Part shown: one piece after another, positions 1 to 6,339 of the stretch
How the letters are laid out: each line of letters starts with the position of its first letter
Numbering within the stretch: position 1 is the stretch's first letter
Origin: an uncultured Collinsella sp.
GTDB taxonomy: Bacteria > Actinomycetota > Coriobacteriia > Coriobacteriales > Coriobacteriaceae
DNA: 12,039 bases
Direction: 5' to 3'
Assembly (NCBI GenBank): GCA_902463875.1
Contig: CABQHR010000035.1
Coordinates: forward strand, 1 to 12,039
Made by a program: the position numbers and the translations under genes
The notes under the pieces: generated by a model
What the model was told of the DNA's origin: nothing
The model's input: only the letters and a program-made list of their open reading frames with translations
The model's database searches: none

Positions 1-2
1 AA

Positions 3-1070
3 CACGTCCGTATAACTCGCGTTGATGAATCGATGCCTATGGGAGGCTGGCTTAGGGCGCATGGTCTGCCTTGCCAGGGTCTCTACGTCGACACCGGCAT
101 CGAGGCGGGGCGCCCGCGCTCTGAGGGCGATGGCAAGCACAGCAACGACGCGATTGTCCCTGCTTCTGTTGCGAAAGGCCCGACGACGCGCGCGCTGCTG
201 CTTCGTGACGGTAGTCAAGAGCCGATTGATGACCTTGAATATGACTACTTGGTGCACTTGGCGCATGACTTTGAACTGATCTACGAGGGCGAATCTCAAA
301 AGCGCGAGGAGCGCCATATCGCTCAGACCCTCCAGATTGGCATGAGAAATTCGCTTGGTGACGTTCCGGGTATCGCGACTGATTCGGTATACCTTTCGGC
401 AACGAATTCGGCGTTGGTCGGCGGCGACTTTTATACGCTTGTCCGTCTTCCCGACGATTGCGCCGTAATGATTTTGGGCGATGTATCCGGCAAAGGGATC
501 GAGGCGGCGTCGATGTCAGCGCTCGTCAAGACGGCGCTGACGGCCTATGCCTGGGAGGGTGCTGGGCCCGCCCGCATGGCCCGCTCGCTCAATAGCATGC
601 TCATGGGCTTTTCGAGGGTCGAGACGTTTGTGACGGCGTTTATCGCCAAGATCGATCTTAAAGCGGGTCGCGCTACCTATTGCTCTGCGGGACATCCTCC
701 CACTATGGTCATTAGACCGTCGTCGACGCCGCTTGGCGGCGGAGAAACCCGAGGGGGAGAAGTGGAGCTCCTTGGGTGCCAATCGGGCGTGATCGGTGCC
801 TTTGAGAGCATGGTGTACGAGACAGGCGTGTTTACGTTTGCTCCTGGTGACATGCTATTCATGTATACCGACGGAACAATCGAAGCACGTGATCGCTCGG
901 GTGCTTTCTTTGGCGAGCAGCGCCTTCGCGACCTTCTGCTCTCTGTCTCGGGTGAGGGCGTATCGGGAATCTGCGGGAAGGTCTTGGGCGAGCTTGACCG
1001 CTTTACCGAGTCGGCGCTGGACGATGACATCGCGCTGGTTTCCCTTGAATTTTTACGAGGTCGATCGTAG
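3..1070 (+). CDS. SpoIIE/PP2C-type serine phosphatase (RsbU-like), 5'-partial
   Basis: The reading frame is open to the window edge, so the true start lies upstream; the first in-frame ATG is at 33 and residues below count from it. The C-terminal two thirds form a SpoIIE/PPM phosphatase domain. Metal-binding acidic motifs are visible: GGDFY (Asp132), GDVSGKG (Asp150), YTDG (Asp280) and DDDIALV (Asp331/332). Residues of about 68-100 look like a charged helical linker of the kind that joins sensor and SpoIIE domains. The preceding stretch may be the end of a PAS or GAF sensor that I cannot identify. By family knowledge such enzymes dephosphorylate the serine of a STAS anti-anti-sigma protein. 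The next gene encodes a STAS domain, which supports that role. The gap to that gene is about 80 bp, so co-transcription is likely. The phosphatase assignment is firm, the input signal is unknown. Confidence 0.88.
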   Translation, partial: HVRITRVDESMPMGGWLRAHGLPCQGLYVDTGIEAGRPRSEGDGKHSNDAIVPASVAKGPTTRALLLRDGSQEPIDDLEYDYLVHLAHDFELIYEGESQKREERHIAQTLQIGMRNSLGDVPGIATDSVYLSATNSALVGGDFYTLVRLPDDCAVMILGDVSGKGIEAASMSALVKTALTAYAWEGAGPARMARSLNSMLMGFSRVETFVTAFIAKIDLKAGRATYCSAGHPPTMVIRPSSTPLGGGETRGGEVELLGCQSGVIGAFESMVYETGVFTFAPGDMLFMYTDGTIEARDRSGAFFGEQRLRDLLLSVSGEGVSGICGKVLGELDRFTESALDDDIALVSLEFLRGRS

Positions 1071-1151
1071 ACCTCGACGCGTGACGGGCAAAATCTTCGC
1101 AGTTACAGATACGTATGCATCGAGCGAGCTCTTTTGGGGAACCATGGTCGT

Positions 1152-1898
1152 ATGAATGAGTGGAATGACATAGCGGTTTTGACGCCACCGGGTGATGTCG
1201 ACATCGCCTCGGTGTCCGTGCTGCGCCCACGGTTGGATAATCTGATCGACCGGGGCGTGCGTCGTGTTGTCATCAATTGCCAGGCCGTGGGCTTTATCGA
1301 CTCGACGGGTTTGGCGTTTTTGCTTACACGTGCCAGAGAGCTCATGAGGCGAGAGGGCCTGCTTTCGCTCGTTAACGCCTCCGATGAGGTCATTCGCTTT
1401 TTGGAGATTGCCCGACTTGTCGACATCCTTCATGTTGCGGGTCCGGCGCGTGAGTCGATTCCCGCCATTCCGGTGGGGGAGCTGCCTCGCTGGAGTAAGA
1501 GCGTCGAGGTCCGACAGGGTATCGAGAATCTTCCATACTATCGACATCGCATCGCCGAACTCCTTGAATCGCTTCCGTTGCGCCGCGACGAGCGCTACGA
1601 TGTCGCGTTGGCGTCGGGGGAGGCGCTGGGTAATGCCTATGACCATGCGGGCGGTATCGGGTGCGTCCTGACGGTTCAGGCCTATGGCGATCGCGTTGTG
1701 GTTGAGGTGCTTGATCGGGGTGCCGGCTATTCTATCGATGGGGCGAGCGAACCGGTCGCATCTGAGGAACGTGGCCGTGGTATCAAGCTTATGCGTATGC
1801 TCGTCGATAACGTGGAGGTTGCTCGTCGCACAGACGGCACCGGCACGCGCGTGCAGATGGTGAAGCTGTTTAGCGGAGCACTGGAATCGTGTGCCTAG
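1152..1898 (+). CDS. STAS - HATPase_c fusion: anti-sigma antagonist joined to RsbW-like kinase
   Basis: The 248-residue protein has two regulatory domains. Residues 1-100 are a STAS domain with a hydrophobic strand leading to D50-S51-T52-G53; Ser51 is the expected phosphorylation site. Residues of about 115-245 are a GHKL ATPase of the RsbW/SpoIIAB type: N-box E157...N161 (Mg-binding Asn), G1 box D188-R-G-A-G and a glycine-rich G2 box at 207-214 (RGRGIKLM). In known systems the antagonist and the kinase are separate proteins that bind in trans; here substrate and kinase share one chain. The phosphatase just upstream is the likely reversal enzyme. I chose ATG 1152, which has TGGGGA about 11 bp upstream. 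A TTG at 1134 would add six residues that do not look conserved. No sigma factor is encoded in the window, so the target is unknown. Confidence 0.85.
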   Translation: MNEWNDIAVLTPPGDVDIASVSVLRPRLDNLIDRGVRRVVINCQAVGFIDSTGLAFLLTRARELMRREGLLSLVNASDEVIRFLEIARLVDILHVAGPARESIPAIPVGELPRWSKSVEVRQGIENLPYYRHRIAELLESLPLRRDERYDVALASGEALGNAYDHAGGIGCVLTVQAYGDRVVVEVLDRGAGYSIDGASEPVASEERGRGIKLMRMLVDNVEVARRTDGTGTRVQMVKLFSGALESCA

Positions 1899-1943
1899 CC
1901 AATCGCTTTAGCGCGTTTAGCTACCAAGAACACGCGGCAGGCA

Positions 1944-1991
1944 ACTTTTTTGAAAAAAGTACTTGCGTCTTTTGGACAACTCGCGTAAATT
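1944..1991 (+). promoter_or_regulatory. Promoter of tRNA Gly-Cys-Gly unit with A/T palindrome upstream
   Basis: A -35-like TTGCGT (1963-1968) and a -10-like TAAATT (1986-1991) are separated by 17 bp and lie 12 bp before tRNA-Gly. Immediately upstream is a perfect palindrome, ACTTTTTT-G-AAAAAAGT (1944-1960). The same layout recurs before the third tRNA-Gly at 4517. The run of A and T could act as an UP element for RNA polymerase; that is inference. Confidence 0.65.
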
Positions 1992-2003
1992 AATAACCCG
2001 CAA

Positions 2004-2079
2004 GCGGACATGGCTCAGTTGGTAGAGCACAACCTTGCCAAGGTTGGGGTCGCGGGTTCGAGCCCCGTTGTCCGCTCCA
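2004..2079 (+). tRNA. tRNA-Gly(GCC), copy 1
   Basis: The sequence folds as a full cloverleaf: acceptor GCGGACA/TGTCCGC, D-stem GCTC/GAGC, anticodon stem CAACC/GGTTG with loop TTGCCAA (anticodon GCC), T-arm with TTCGAGC loop, discriminator T and an encoded CCA end. The 76-nt gene is identical to the copies at 2231 and 4517. Confidence 0.97.
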
Positions 2080-2089
2080 TTGCATTTCC

Positions 2090-2113
2090 GGACCGTTCTT
2101 AGCGGTCCTTTTT
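2090..2113 (+). terminator. Hairpin plus T-run between tRNA-Gly and tRNA-Cys
   Basis: GGACCG (2090-2095) pairs with CGGTCC (2103-2108) across a 7-nt loop and is followed at once by five T. It looks like a short intrinsic terminator. It lies inside the 35-bp gap before tRNA-Cys, so it may only attenuate transcription. Confidence 0.7.
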
Positions 2114-2114
2114 C

Positions 2115-2188
2115 GGCGAAGTGGCCAAGTGGTAAGGCAGAGGCCTGCAAAGCCTTTACCCCCGGTTCGAATCCGGGCTTCGCCTCCA
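2115..2188 (+). tRNA. tRNA-Cys(GCA)
   Basis: Acceptor GGCGAAG/CTTCGCC, anticodon stem GAGGC/GCCTT with loop CTGCAAA (anticodon GCA), T-stem CCCGG/CCGGG with TTCGAAT loop, discriminator T and encoded CCA. It begins 1 nt after the T-run of the preceding hairpin, so no separate promoter fits in the gap. Confidence 0.96.
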
Positions 2189-2197
2189 GGCAACATC

Positions 2198-2224
2198 CGG
2201 GCGCTCCGGCGCCCGTTTTGTTTT
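2198..2224 (+). terminator. Intrinsic terminator after tRNA-Cys
   Basis: CGGGCGC (2198-2204) pairs perfectly with GCGCCCG (2209-2215) across a TCCG tetraloop, followed by TTTTGTTTT. It is a strong 7-bp GC stem ending only a few bases before the next tRNA-Gly. Confidence 0.75.
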
Positions 2225-2230
2225 ACATAT

Positions 2231-2306
2231 GCGGACATGGCTCAGTTGGTAGAGCACAACCTTGCCAAGGTTGGGGTCGCGGGTTCGAGCCCCGTTGTCC
2301 GCTCCA
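2231..2306 (+). tRNA. tRNA-Gly(GCC), copy 2
   Basis: Base-for-base identical to the tRNA-Gly(GCC) at 2004-2079, including the encoded CCA. The 42-bp gap after tRNA-Cys is almost wholly taken by a terminator hairpin and shows no promoter, so expression probably depends on read-through from the promoter at about 1963-1991. Confidence 0.97.
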
Positions 2307-2314
2307 ACTATCTT

Positions 2315-2345
2315 ACGCGGTTCTAACGAACCGCGTTTTTTGTTG
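2315..2345 (+). terminator. Intrinsic terminator closing the tRNA Gly-Cys-Gly unit
   Basis: ACGCGGTTC (2315-2323) pairs perfectly with GAACCGCGT (2328-2336) across a TAAC loop and runs into a T-rich tail. This is the longest stem of the three hairpins in this tRNA cluster. Confidence 0.88.
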
Positions 2346-2641
2346 ACGCTGCGCGAGCCCCGGGCACCCCATCTTGCCCCTCAATCGTCGGTCGCGTACA
2401 TAAAGTACGCTTCCCTCCTCTTTCGCGGCAACTTGGGGCACCCGGAGCCCGCTCGCTGTCGTGGCCGGAGGAGTGGGCCTTCCGTTCTTTTCACTGATCG
2501 ATCGATTCGTCCCAGGAGACTCGAACCCGAGAGGGAGCGAGCGTTTGGGGCGTGGCTGTGGCGTTGTTTGCCGCGAATGTCCGCTTTGGGCGTATCATCG
2601 TGGGCATCTCGCATAACCTCGTTGCAAGGGAGATACGCCCC
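2346..2641. other. Non-coding stretch of about 300 bp before the GH13 gene
   Basis: I see no convincing gene here. The first part holds a nested inverted repeat (2353-2456). The middle has a self-complementary GATC-rich run (ATCGATCGAT, 2497-2506). At 2515-2528 the minus strand reads GGTTCGAGTCTCC, like a tRNA T-loop, but no cloverleaf can be drawn around it. A promoter for the glucosidase gene should lie toward the 3' end; I could not pick a clear -35/-10 pair. A GTG-started extension of the GH13 frame from 2552 exists but has no family similarity. Confidence 0.5.
2353..2456. repeat. Nested imperfect inverted repeat
   Basis: Three pairs of arms are nested about one centre: GCGAGC (2353-2358) with GCTCGC (2451-2456), TGCCCC (2375-2380) with GGGGCA (2435-2440), and GCGTAC (2394-2399) with GTACGC (2405-2410) around the loop ATAAA. 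GGGCACCC also occurs directly in both flanks. This could be a folded RNA, a REP/MITE-like dispersed element or a transcription boundary. The element type is not established. Confidence 0.45.
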
Positions 2642-4375
2642 ATGGCTACAGAAAAGTCTTCTTCGCGCTCATGGATGTCCGATGCCGCGATCTATCAGAT
2701 CTACCCGCGCTCGTTTAAGGATTCGACTGGTTCGGGTCTGGGCGATATCGCGGGCATTACCCAGCAGATGGACTATCTTGAGCGGCTGGGTATCGAGGCC
2801 ATCTGGCTGAGCCCGTTTTACCCATCGCCTCTTGTTGATGGCGGCTATGATGTGGCGGACTACTGCGATGTCGACCCACGTCTCGGCTCGCTTGACGACT
2901 TCGATGACATGATCGCTGCGGCTCACGCGCACGGCATCAAGGTCATCGTCGACATCGTGCCCAACCATTCGTCCAACCAGCACCCCTGGTTCAAAGCCGC
3001 TCTTGCCGCCGGCCCCGGATCGCCCGAGCGCGCCCGTTATATCTTCCGCGATGGTCGCGGCGAGCACGGCGAGCTGCCTCCCACCAATTGGAATGCCAAC
3101 TTTGGTGGCCCCGCCTGGACGCGCGTCGCGGACGGTCAGTGGTATCTGCACATGTTTACGCCCGAGCAGCCGGACTTTGACTGGTCGTGCCCCGAGGTTC
3201 ATGCGTTCTTTTGCGACGTCCTGGCGTTTTGGAGCGATCGAGGCGTCGATGGCTTTCGCATTGATGTGGCGCACGGTCTCGCCAAGGATCTCAACCGCGA
3301 TGACCTCGACCGGTGGCATCTCGCCGAGGGCGATGACATGGTTGAGGACGGCACCCATCCGCTGTGGGACCGCAACGAGGTCCACGAGATCTATCGCGAG
3401 TGGCGCCGCGTGTTCGACCGCTATGATCCGCCACGCAGCGCCGTTGCCGAGGCGTGGGTGCTGCCCGAGCGCCAGTATCTCTACGCGCGTCCCAGCGAGC
3501 TTGGCCAGACATTCAACTTTGAGTTTGCCAAGGCCACTTGGACCTATGATGACATGCACGCTGCAATCGAGGAGGGCTTGAAGGCAGCTATAGAATCCGA
3601 TTCCGCCTCGACCTGGGTGCTCTCCAACCACGACGTGCCGCGCGTGGCGACGCGCTATGCCCTGCCGCAGATCAAGGCGACGCGCTACCACCAGATTGCG
3701 CTCGACTGGCTCTTACGCGACGGGTCGTCTTATGACGAGGACCGTGAACTCGGCGAGCGCCGCGCGCGGGCGGCCCTTTTGCTCGAGCTGGCGCTTCCGG
3801 GCTCGGCATACGTGTATCAGGGTGAGGAGCTCGGCCTTTTTGAGGTGGCTGACATTCCGTGGGCTGCACTCGAAGATCCTACTGCGACCAATACGCACGG
3901 ACCGAAGCGCGAGAAGGGGCGCGACGGCTGCCGTGTGCCCCTGCCGTGGGTGGCGGCGGACGATCCCGCGCAGGGCGGATCGTTTGGGTTTTCGCCGGCG
4001 GACGCCGATACGGCGCCCCATCTGCCGCAGCCTGCATGGTTTTCCGATTACGCTGCCGATAGGGAAGAAGCGGACCCGACATCGATGCTTGCGCTCTATC
4101 GTGACGCCCTCTGGCTGCGGCGCAAGCTGCGCGGGTGCGCTAACGATCTTGCGTGGCTCGATCTTGACGGGCGCACCGGCCTTGCGGATGGTGCCGAGGG
4201 CGCTGAGGGCGGCGTTATCGCCTATCGCCGCGACAACGGCTGGGCGTGTGTGACGAACTTCGGTGCAGCACCCGTGGAGCTGCCGGCGGGCAGGGTCCTG
4301 CTCACCTCATCACCGCTTGCAGACGGCAGGCTCGCGCAGGACAGTTCTGCCTGGATCATGCTCGCTGAGTTGTAG
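2642..4375 (+). CDS. GH13 alpha-glucosidase (alpha-amylase family)
   Basis: The 577-residue cytoplasmic enzyme has no signal peptide. It opens with the YQIYPRSF motif typical of GH13 exo-glucosidases and carries all four catalytic regions: I DIVPNH (104-109), II GFRIDVAH with nucleophile Asp208, III VAEAWV with acid/base Glu270, and IV NHD with His330-Asp331. It should release glucose from the non-reducing end of short alpha-glucans such as maltose or isomaltose. Val follows the nucleophile, a position linked in the family to alpha-1,6 preference, but related actinobacterial enzymes with this motif also cut alpha-1,4 links, so specificity is open. Start ATG 2642 has an AAGGGAG ribosome site shortly upstream and gives the usual N-terminus. 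It stands alone between two tRNA units; no sugar transporter is nearby. Length is about that of the family. Confidence 0.92.
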   Translation: MATEKSSSRSWMSDAAIYQIYPRSFKDSTGSGLGDIAGITQQMDYLERLGIEAIWLSPFYPSPLVDGGYDVADYCDVDPRLGSLDDFDDMIAAAHAHGIKVIVDIVPNHSSNQHPWFKAALAAGPGSPERARYIFRDGRGEHGELPPTNWNANFGGPAWTRVADGQWYLHMFTPEQPDFDWSCPEVHAFFCDVLAFWSDRGVDGFRIDVAHGLAKDLNRDDLDRWHLAEGDDMVEDGTHPLWDRNEVHEIYREWRRVFDRYDPPRSAVAEAWVLPERQYLYARPSELGQTFNFEFAKATWTYDDMHAAIEEGLKAAIESDSASTWVLSNHDVPRVATRYALPQIKATRYHQIALDWLLRDGSSYDEDRELGERRARAALLLELALPGSAYVYQGEELGLFEVADIPWAALEDPTATNTHGPKREKGRDGCRVPLPWVAADDPAQGGSFGFSPADADTAPHLPQPAWFSDYAADREEADPTSMLALYRDALWLRRKLRGCANDLAWLDLDGRTGLADGAEGAEGGVIAYRRDNGWACVTNFGAAPVELPAGRVLLTSSPLADGRLAQDSSAWIMLAEL

Positions 4376-4456
4376 GGGCCTCTTGCGGCGAGTTTGCGTT
4401 TGCCTGCGCCTTCCGTGGTGGCTGATATCTTTGCGAGGTTCGCGAGGGCGTCGCAA

Positions 4457-4504
4457 AACTTTTCAAAAAAAGTTCTTGCATAGGATGCGGGTATCACGTA
4501 AGAT
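4457..4504 (+). promoter_or_regulatory. Promoter of tRNA Gly-Val unit with A/T inverted repeat upstream
   Basis: A -35-like TTGCAT (4476-4481) and a -10-like TAAGAT (4499-4504) are 17 bp apart. Upstream, AACTTTT (4457-4463) and AAAAGTT (4468-4474) form an inverted repeat. Order, spacing and the GTTCTTGCA/GTACTTGCG block match the promoter at 1944-1991, although the flanking sequence differs. Confidence 0.68.
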
Positions 4505-4516
4505 TAATCCTCGTAA

Positions 4517-4592
4517 GCGGACATGGCTCAGTTGGTAGAGCACAACCTTGCCAAGGTTGGGGTCGCGGGTTCGAGCCCCGTTGTCCGCTCCA
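4517..4592 (+). tRNA. tRNA-Gly(GCC), copy 3
   Basis: Identical over all 76 nt to the copies at 2004 and 2231, with encoded CCA. It is the first gene of a two-tRNA unit and lies 3 nt before tRNA-Val. Confidence 0.97.
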
Positions 4593-4595
4593 TTT

Positions 4596-4670
4596 GGGCG
4601 TTTAGCTCAGGGGGAGAGCGCTTCCCTGACACGGAAGAGGTCAGAAGTTCAAATCTTCTAACGCCCACCA
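4596..4670 (+). tRNA. tRNA-Val(GAC)
   Basis: Acceptor GGGCGTT/AACGCCC, D-stem GCTC/GAGC, anticodon stem CTTCC/GGAAG with loop CTGACAC (anticodon GAC), T-stem AGAAG/CTTCT with TTCAAAT loop, discriminator A and encoded CCA. Confidence 0.96.
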
Positions 4671-4678
4671 AATGTTCG

Positions 4679-4714
4679 CAGCTCAGAGGCTTAGCCTCTG
4701 AGCTGTTTTGTTTT
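4679..4714 (+). terminator. Intrinsic terminator after tRNA-Val
   Basis: CAGCTCAGAGGC (4679-4690) pairs perfectly with GCCTCTGAGCTG (4694-4705) across a TTA loop, followed by TTTTGTTTT. It is a textbook strong terminator. Confidence 0.93.
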
Positions 4715-4737
4715 GGTCACCAAATAGGTCGCCAAAT
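4712..4737. promoter_or_regulatory. Candidate operator: tandem GGTC(A/G)CCAAAT and TTTGGT palindrome
   Basis: GGTCACCAAAT (4715-4725) is repeated one base later as GGTCGCCAAAT (4727-4737). The first copy also sits in an inverted repeat, TTTGGT-C-ACCAAA (4712-4724). The site lies about 90 bp upstream of the PPTase-tetR unit, a position suited to autoregulation by the TetR protein. ACCAAAT recurs in the leader of the thiolase operon. Binding is inference. Confidence 0.35.
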
Positions 4738-4811
4738 CGCCGGCAAAAGGTACCTCGATTCATGAAAGAGCGGTTCTGAACGTCAGTTTAGCCTTGTCAT
4801 CTCAATCGAGT

Positions 4812-4816
4812 GGGGG
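4812..4816 (+). promoter_or_regulatory. Ribosome binding site deciding a TTG start
   Basis: GGGGG lies 9 bp before TTG 4826, a good spacing. It directly abuts the earlier in-frame TTG 4817, leaving no spacer there. This favours the later start for the phosphopantetheinyl transferase. Confidence 0.5.
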
Positions 4817-4825
4817 TTGACCATT

Positions 4826-5455
4826 TTGAACATAACCGTGCATCTCGTTGACGTTTCTGCGATCGATCCTGGCGAGACCGTTGATATGGCATCAATCGCG
4901 GGACGCTATGCCTTACGTGCCTCCAACGGGGGTCTCCCAATCGCGTCTCGGAGGGAAGCTGCAGGCGTGGGTCTGCTTCTTCGCGACGCCCTGGGTGTCT
5001 TCGACGACACCCAGCTTGCGCGTTCTGCTTTCGGCAAGATCGAGCTTGCGGATGGGGAGGCCCCCTCTATTTCCATTTCACACGGCGGAAGCGTGGCCGT
5101 CCTCGCTGTTTCCGATGCTGCTCGGTCGGGCGGAGGACCTATCGGCGTGGATATCGAGGCGATCGATGAGATTGCTCCCGTTGCGGTTGAGCGTATGGCG
5201 AACGACGACGAGCGCGCGTGGATTAACGCTGCCTCCAATATGCAAGAACGCAATCTTCGTCTGAGCCAGACGTGGACGCGCATCGAGGCCATTCTCAAGG
5301 CTGAGGGTGTCGGGTTTTCGATTGACCCTCGCAAAGACGGTATGCCCGACGGATGGAATACTTCGTCGGTGACATACGGTCGCTGCGTCATCTCTTGTGC
5401 GGCGCGCTCTATGCCTCGTATCGTCCTCAAGGAGCACACCTTTCGGGTAGCATAG
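4826..5455 (+). CDS. Sfp-type 4'-phosphopantetheinyl transferase
   Basis: The 209-residue protein should transfer phosphopantetheine from CoA to the serine of a carrier protein, making holo-ACP. The diagnostic motifs are present: SISHGG (83-88), the metal site GVDIE with Asp109 and Glu111, and W150-T-R-I-E154-A-I-L-K158, matching the family pattern W-S/T-x-x-E-A-x-x-K. Length is close to other Sfp-type enzymes. The start is uncertain: TTG 4826 gives good ribosome-site spacing, TTG 4817 adds three residues, and GTG 4838 is also possible. The TetR gene follows after 28 bp, probably in one transcript. A small ACP gene lies about 2.8 kb downstream, and this enzyme is a natural candidate to activate it. 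It could equally be the general PPTase for fatty-acid ACP. Confidence 0.85.
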   Translation: MNITVHLVDVSAIDPGETVDMASIAGRYALRASNGGLPIASRREAAGVGLLLRDALGVFDDTQLARSAFGKIELADGEAPSISISHGGSVAVLAVSDAARSGGGPIGVDIEAIDEIAPVAVERMANDDERAWINAASNMQERNLRLSQTWTRIEAILKAEGVGFSIDPRKDGMPDGWNTSSVTYGRCVISCAARSMPRIVLKEHTFRVA

Positions 5456-5483
5456 GAGCCAATCGACAATAGGGGAGGCCGCT

Positions 5484-6101
5484 ATGCCACTGAACGCTCA
5501 AAACGATATCGCTTCACGGATTGAGGATGCCGTCTTTGAGCTTATGACGGCAACTCCGGTGCAGTCGATTAAGGTGGCCGAGGTACTTCGCCTTGCCCAT
5601 ACTTCCAAATCGACGTTCTATCGCTGTTATCGCTCTGTCGATGATGTGGTTAAACGTTTTGAAGATGAGCTGCTCCAGAATATGCAGGACATCAATGATG
5701 TTGCGCTGGAGGCTCGTTTTGGCGATGCGCAGCTGGACCCTACGCCCACGATGATCAAGCGCATGGAGATTCTCCAGGCTAATCGCTCGAAAGTTTTGGC
5801 GCTTAACAGCGAAAACGGGGACCCCGTGTTCACGCATAAGGCTACGATTTTCATGCATGGGTATTTTCGCGACCGTCTGCGCTCAACGTTTTCTGACGAG
5901 ACCGATCTTGACCTGTATCTGGCTTTTGCTCTCGCGGGCCACCATAACCTTATCCAGTACTGGCTCGAGGTCCGTCCTGATTTGGAGGCACGCACCGTTG
6001 CCGCCGCGCTCAATCGCATGTTCTATGCGCCGCTGTTTGTCGACGATACCTCGCGCCATTGGCACCCACGTATCCCCGATTTTGAAAAGCCACTCGGGTG
6101 A
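5484..6101 (+). CDS. TetR/AcrR-family transcriptional regulator
   Basis: The 205-residue protein has an N-terminal TetR helix-turn-helix at about residues 10-55, including K30-VAEVLRLAHTSKSTFYRCY with the typical TFY recognition-helix end at 44-46. The all-helical remainder, with several aromatic residues, would form the ligand-binding and dimer domain and has no recognisable specificity. Start ATG 5484 is preceded by AGGGGAGG (5471-5478). It follows the phosphopantetheinyl transferase by 28 bp and precedes the thiolase operon by about 340 bp of hairpin-rich DNA. By position it is a good candidate local regulator of its own unit and of the thiolase operon. The effector might be an acyl-CoA or a carboxylic acid, but that is inference. 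Confidence 0.85.
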   Translation: MPLNAQNDIASRIEDAVFELMTATPVQSIKVAEVLRLAHTSKSTFYRCYRSVDDVVKRFEDELLQNMQDINDVALEARFGDAQLDPTPTMIKRMEILQANRSKVLALNSENGDPVFTHKATIFMHGYFRDRLRSTFSDETDLDLYLAFALAGHHNLIQYWLEVRPDLEARTVAAALNRMFYAPLFVDDTSRHWHPRIPDFEKPLG

Positions 6102-6212
6102 GCGGCTGCTTTTTAGGGATGAACGGTTGCGCATGCAGTGAACTCAAAGTGCTCCAACCCTGTGAATCGGTTTTAAGCACGGTCATTTATCTGCTATTTG
6201 GAACGAAATTAA

Positions 6213-6251
6213 GCTATGTGTACCAAATGATGGGACACATAGCGGCTTTTT
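6213..6251 (+). terminator. Hairpin downstream of tetR: terminator or operator
   Basis: GCTATGTG (6213-6220) pairs with CACATAGC (6236-6243). Inner bases extend the stem to about 13 bp with one mismatch around an AATGA loop. GGCTTTTT follows, so it may end the PPTase-tetR transcript. The TGGGACA segment at 6231-6237 can instead pair with TGTCCCA at 6251-6257, so the two folds exclude each other. Confidence 0.5.
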
Positions 6252-6339
6252 GTCCCACAACACCAAATAAGCCCCTCGTAAACTAAAGCTACGTTCAAAA
6301 GAACCACTGCAGTAGTTCAACGTGTGACGGCACGGAAAA

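Noticed and set aside
1056..1076. CGAGGTC/GACCTCG hairpin at the end of the phosphatase gene
   Set aside because: No T-run follows and it overlaps coding sequence; too weak to call a terminator.
2035..2346. Open frames running through the tRNA cluster
   Set aside because: They translate tRNA sequence; the tRNA cloverleaves explain the conservation.
2510..2545. Possible minus-strand tRNA, suggested by GGTTCGAGTCTCC
   Set aside because: The bases flanking the T-loop-like core do not pair as a 5-bp T-stem, and no acceptor, D or anticodon arm can be found.
2669..3691. A 340-codon minus-strand frame opposite the GH13 gene
   Set aside because: It lies wholly within a GH13 gene with all catalytic motifs, and its own translation resembles no family I know.
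4666..4725. Possible attachment site: CACCAAAT at the tRNA-Val 3' end repeated downstream
   Set aside because: The repeat is only 8 bp, only about 50 bp away, with no integrase gene; chance or an operator motif is simpler.
6098..6286. A 62-codon frame in the thiolase leader
   Set aside because: No convincing ribosome site or domain, and it reads through the hairpin region.
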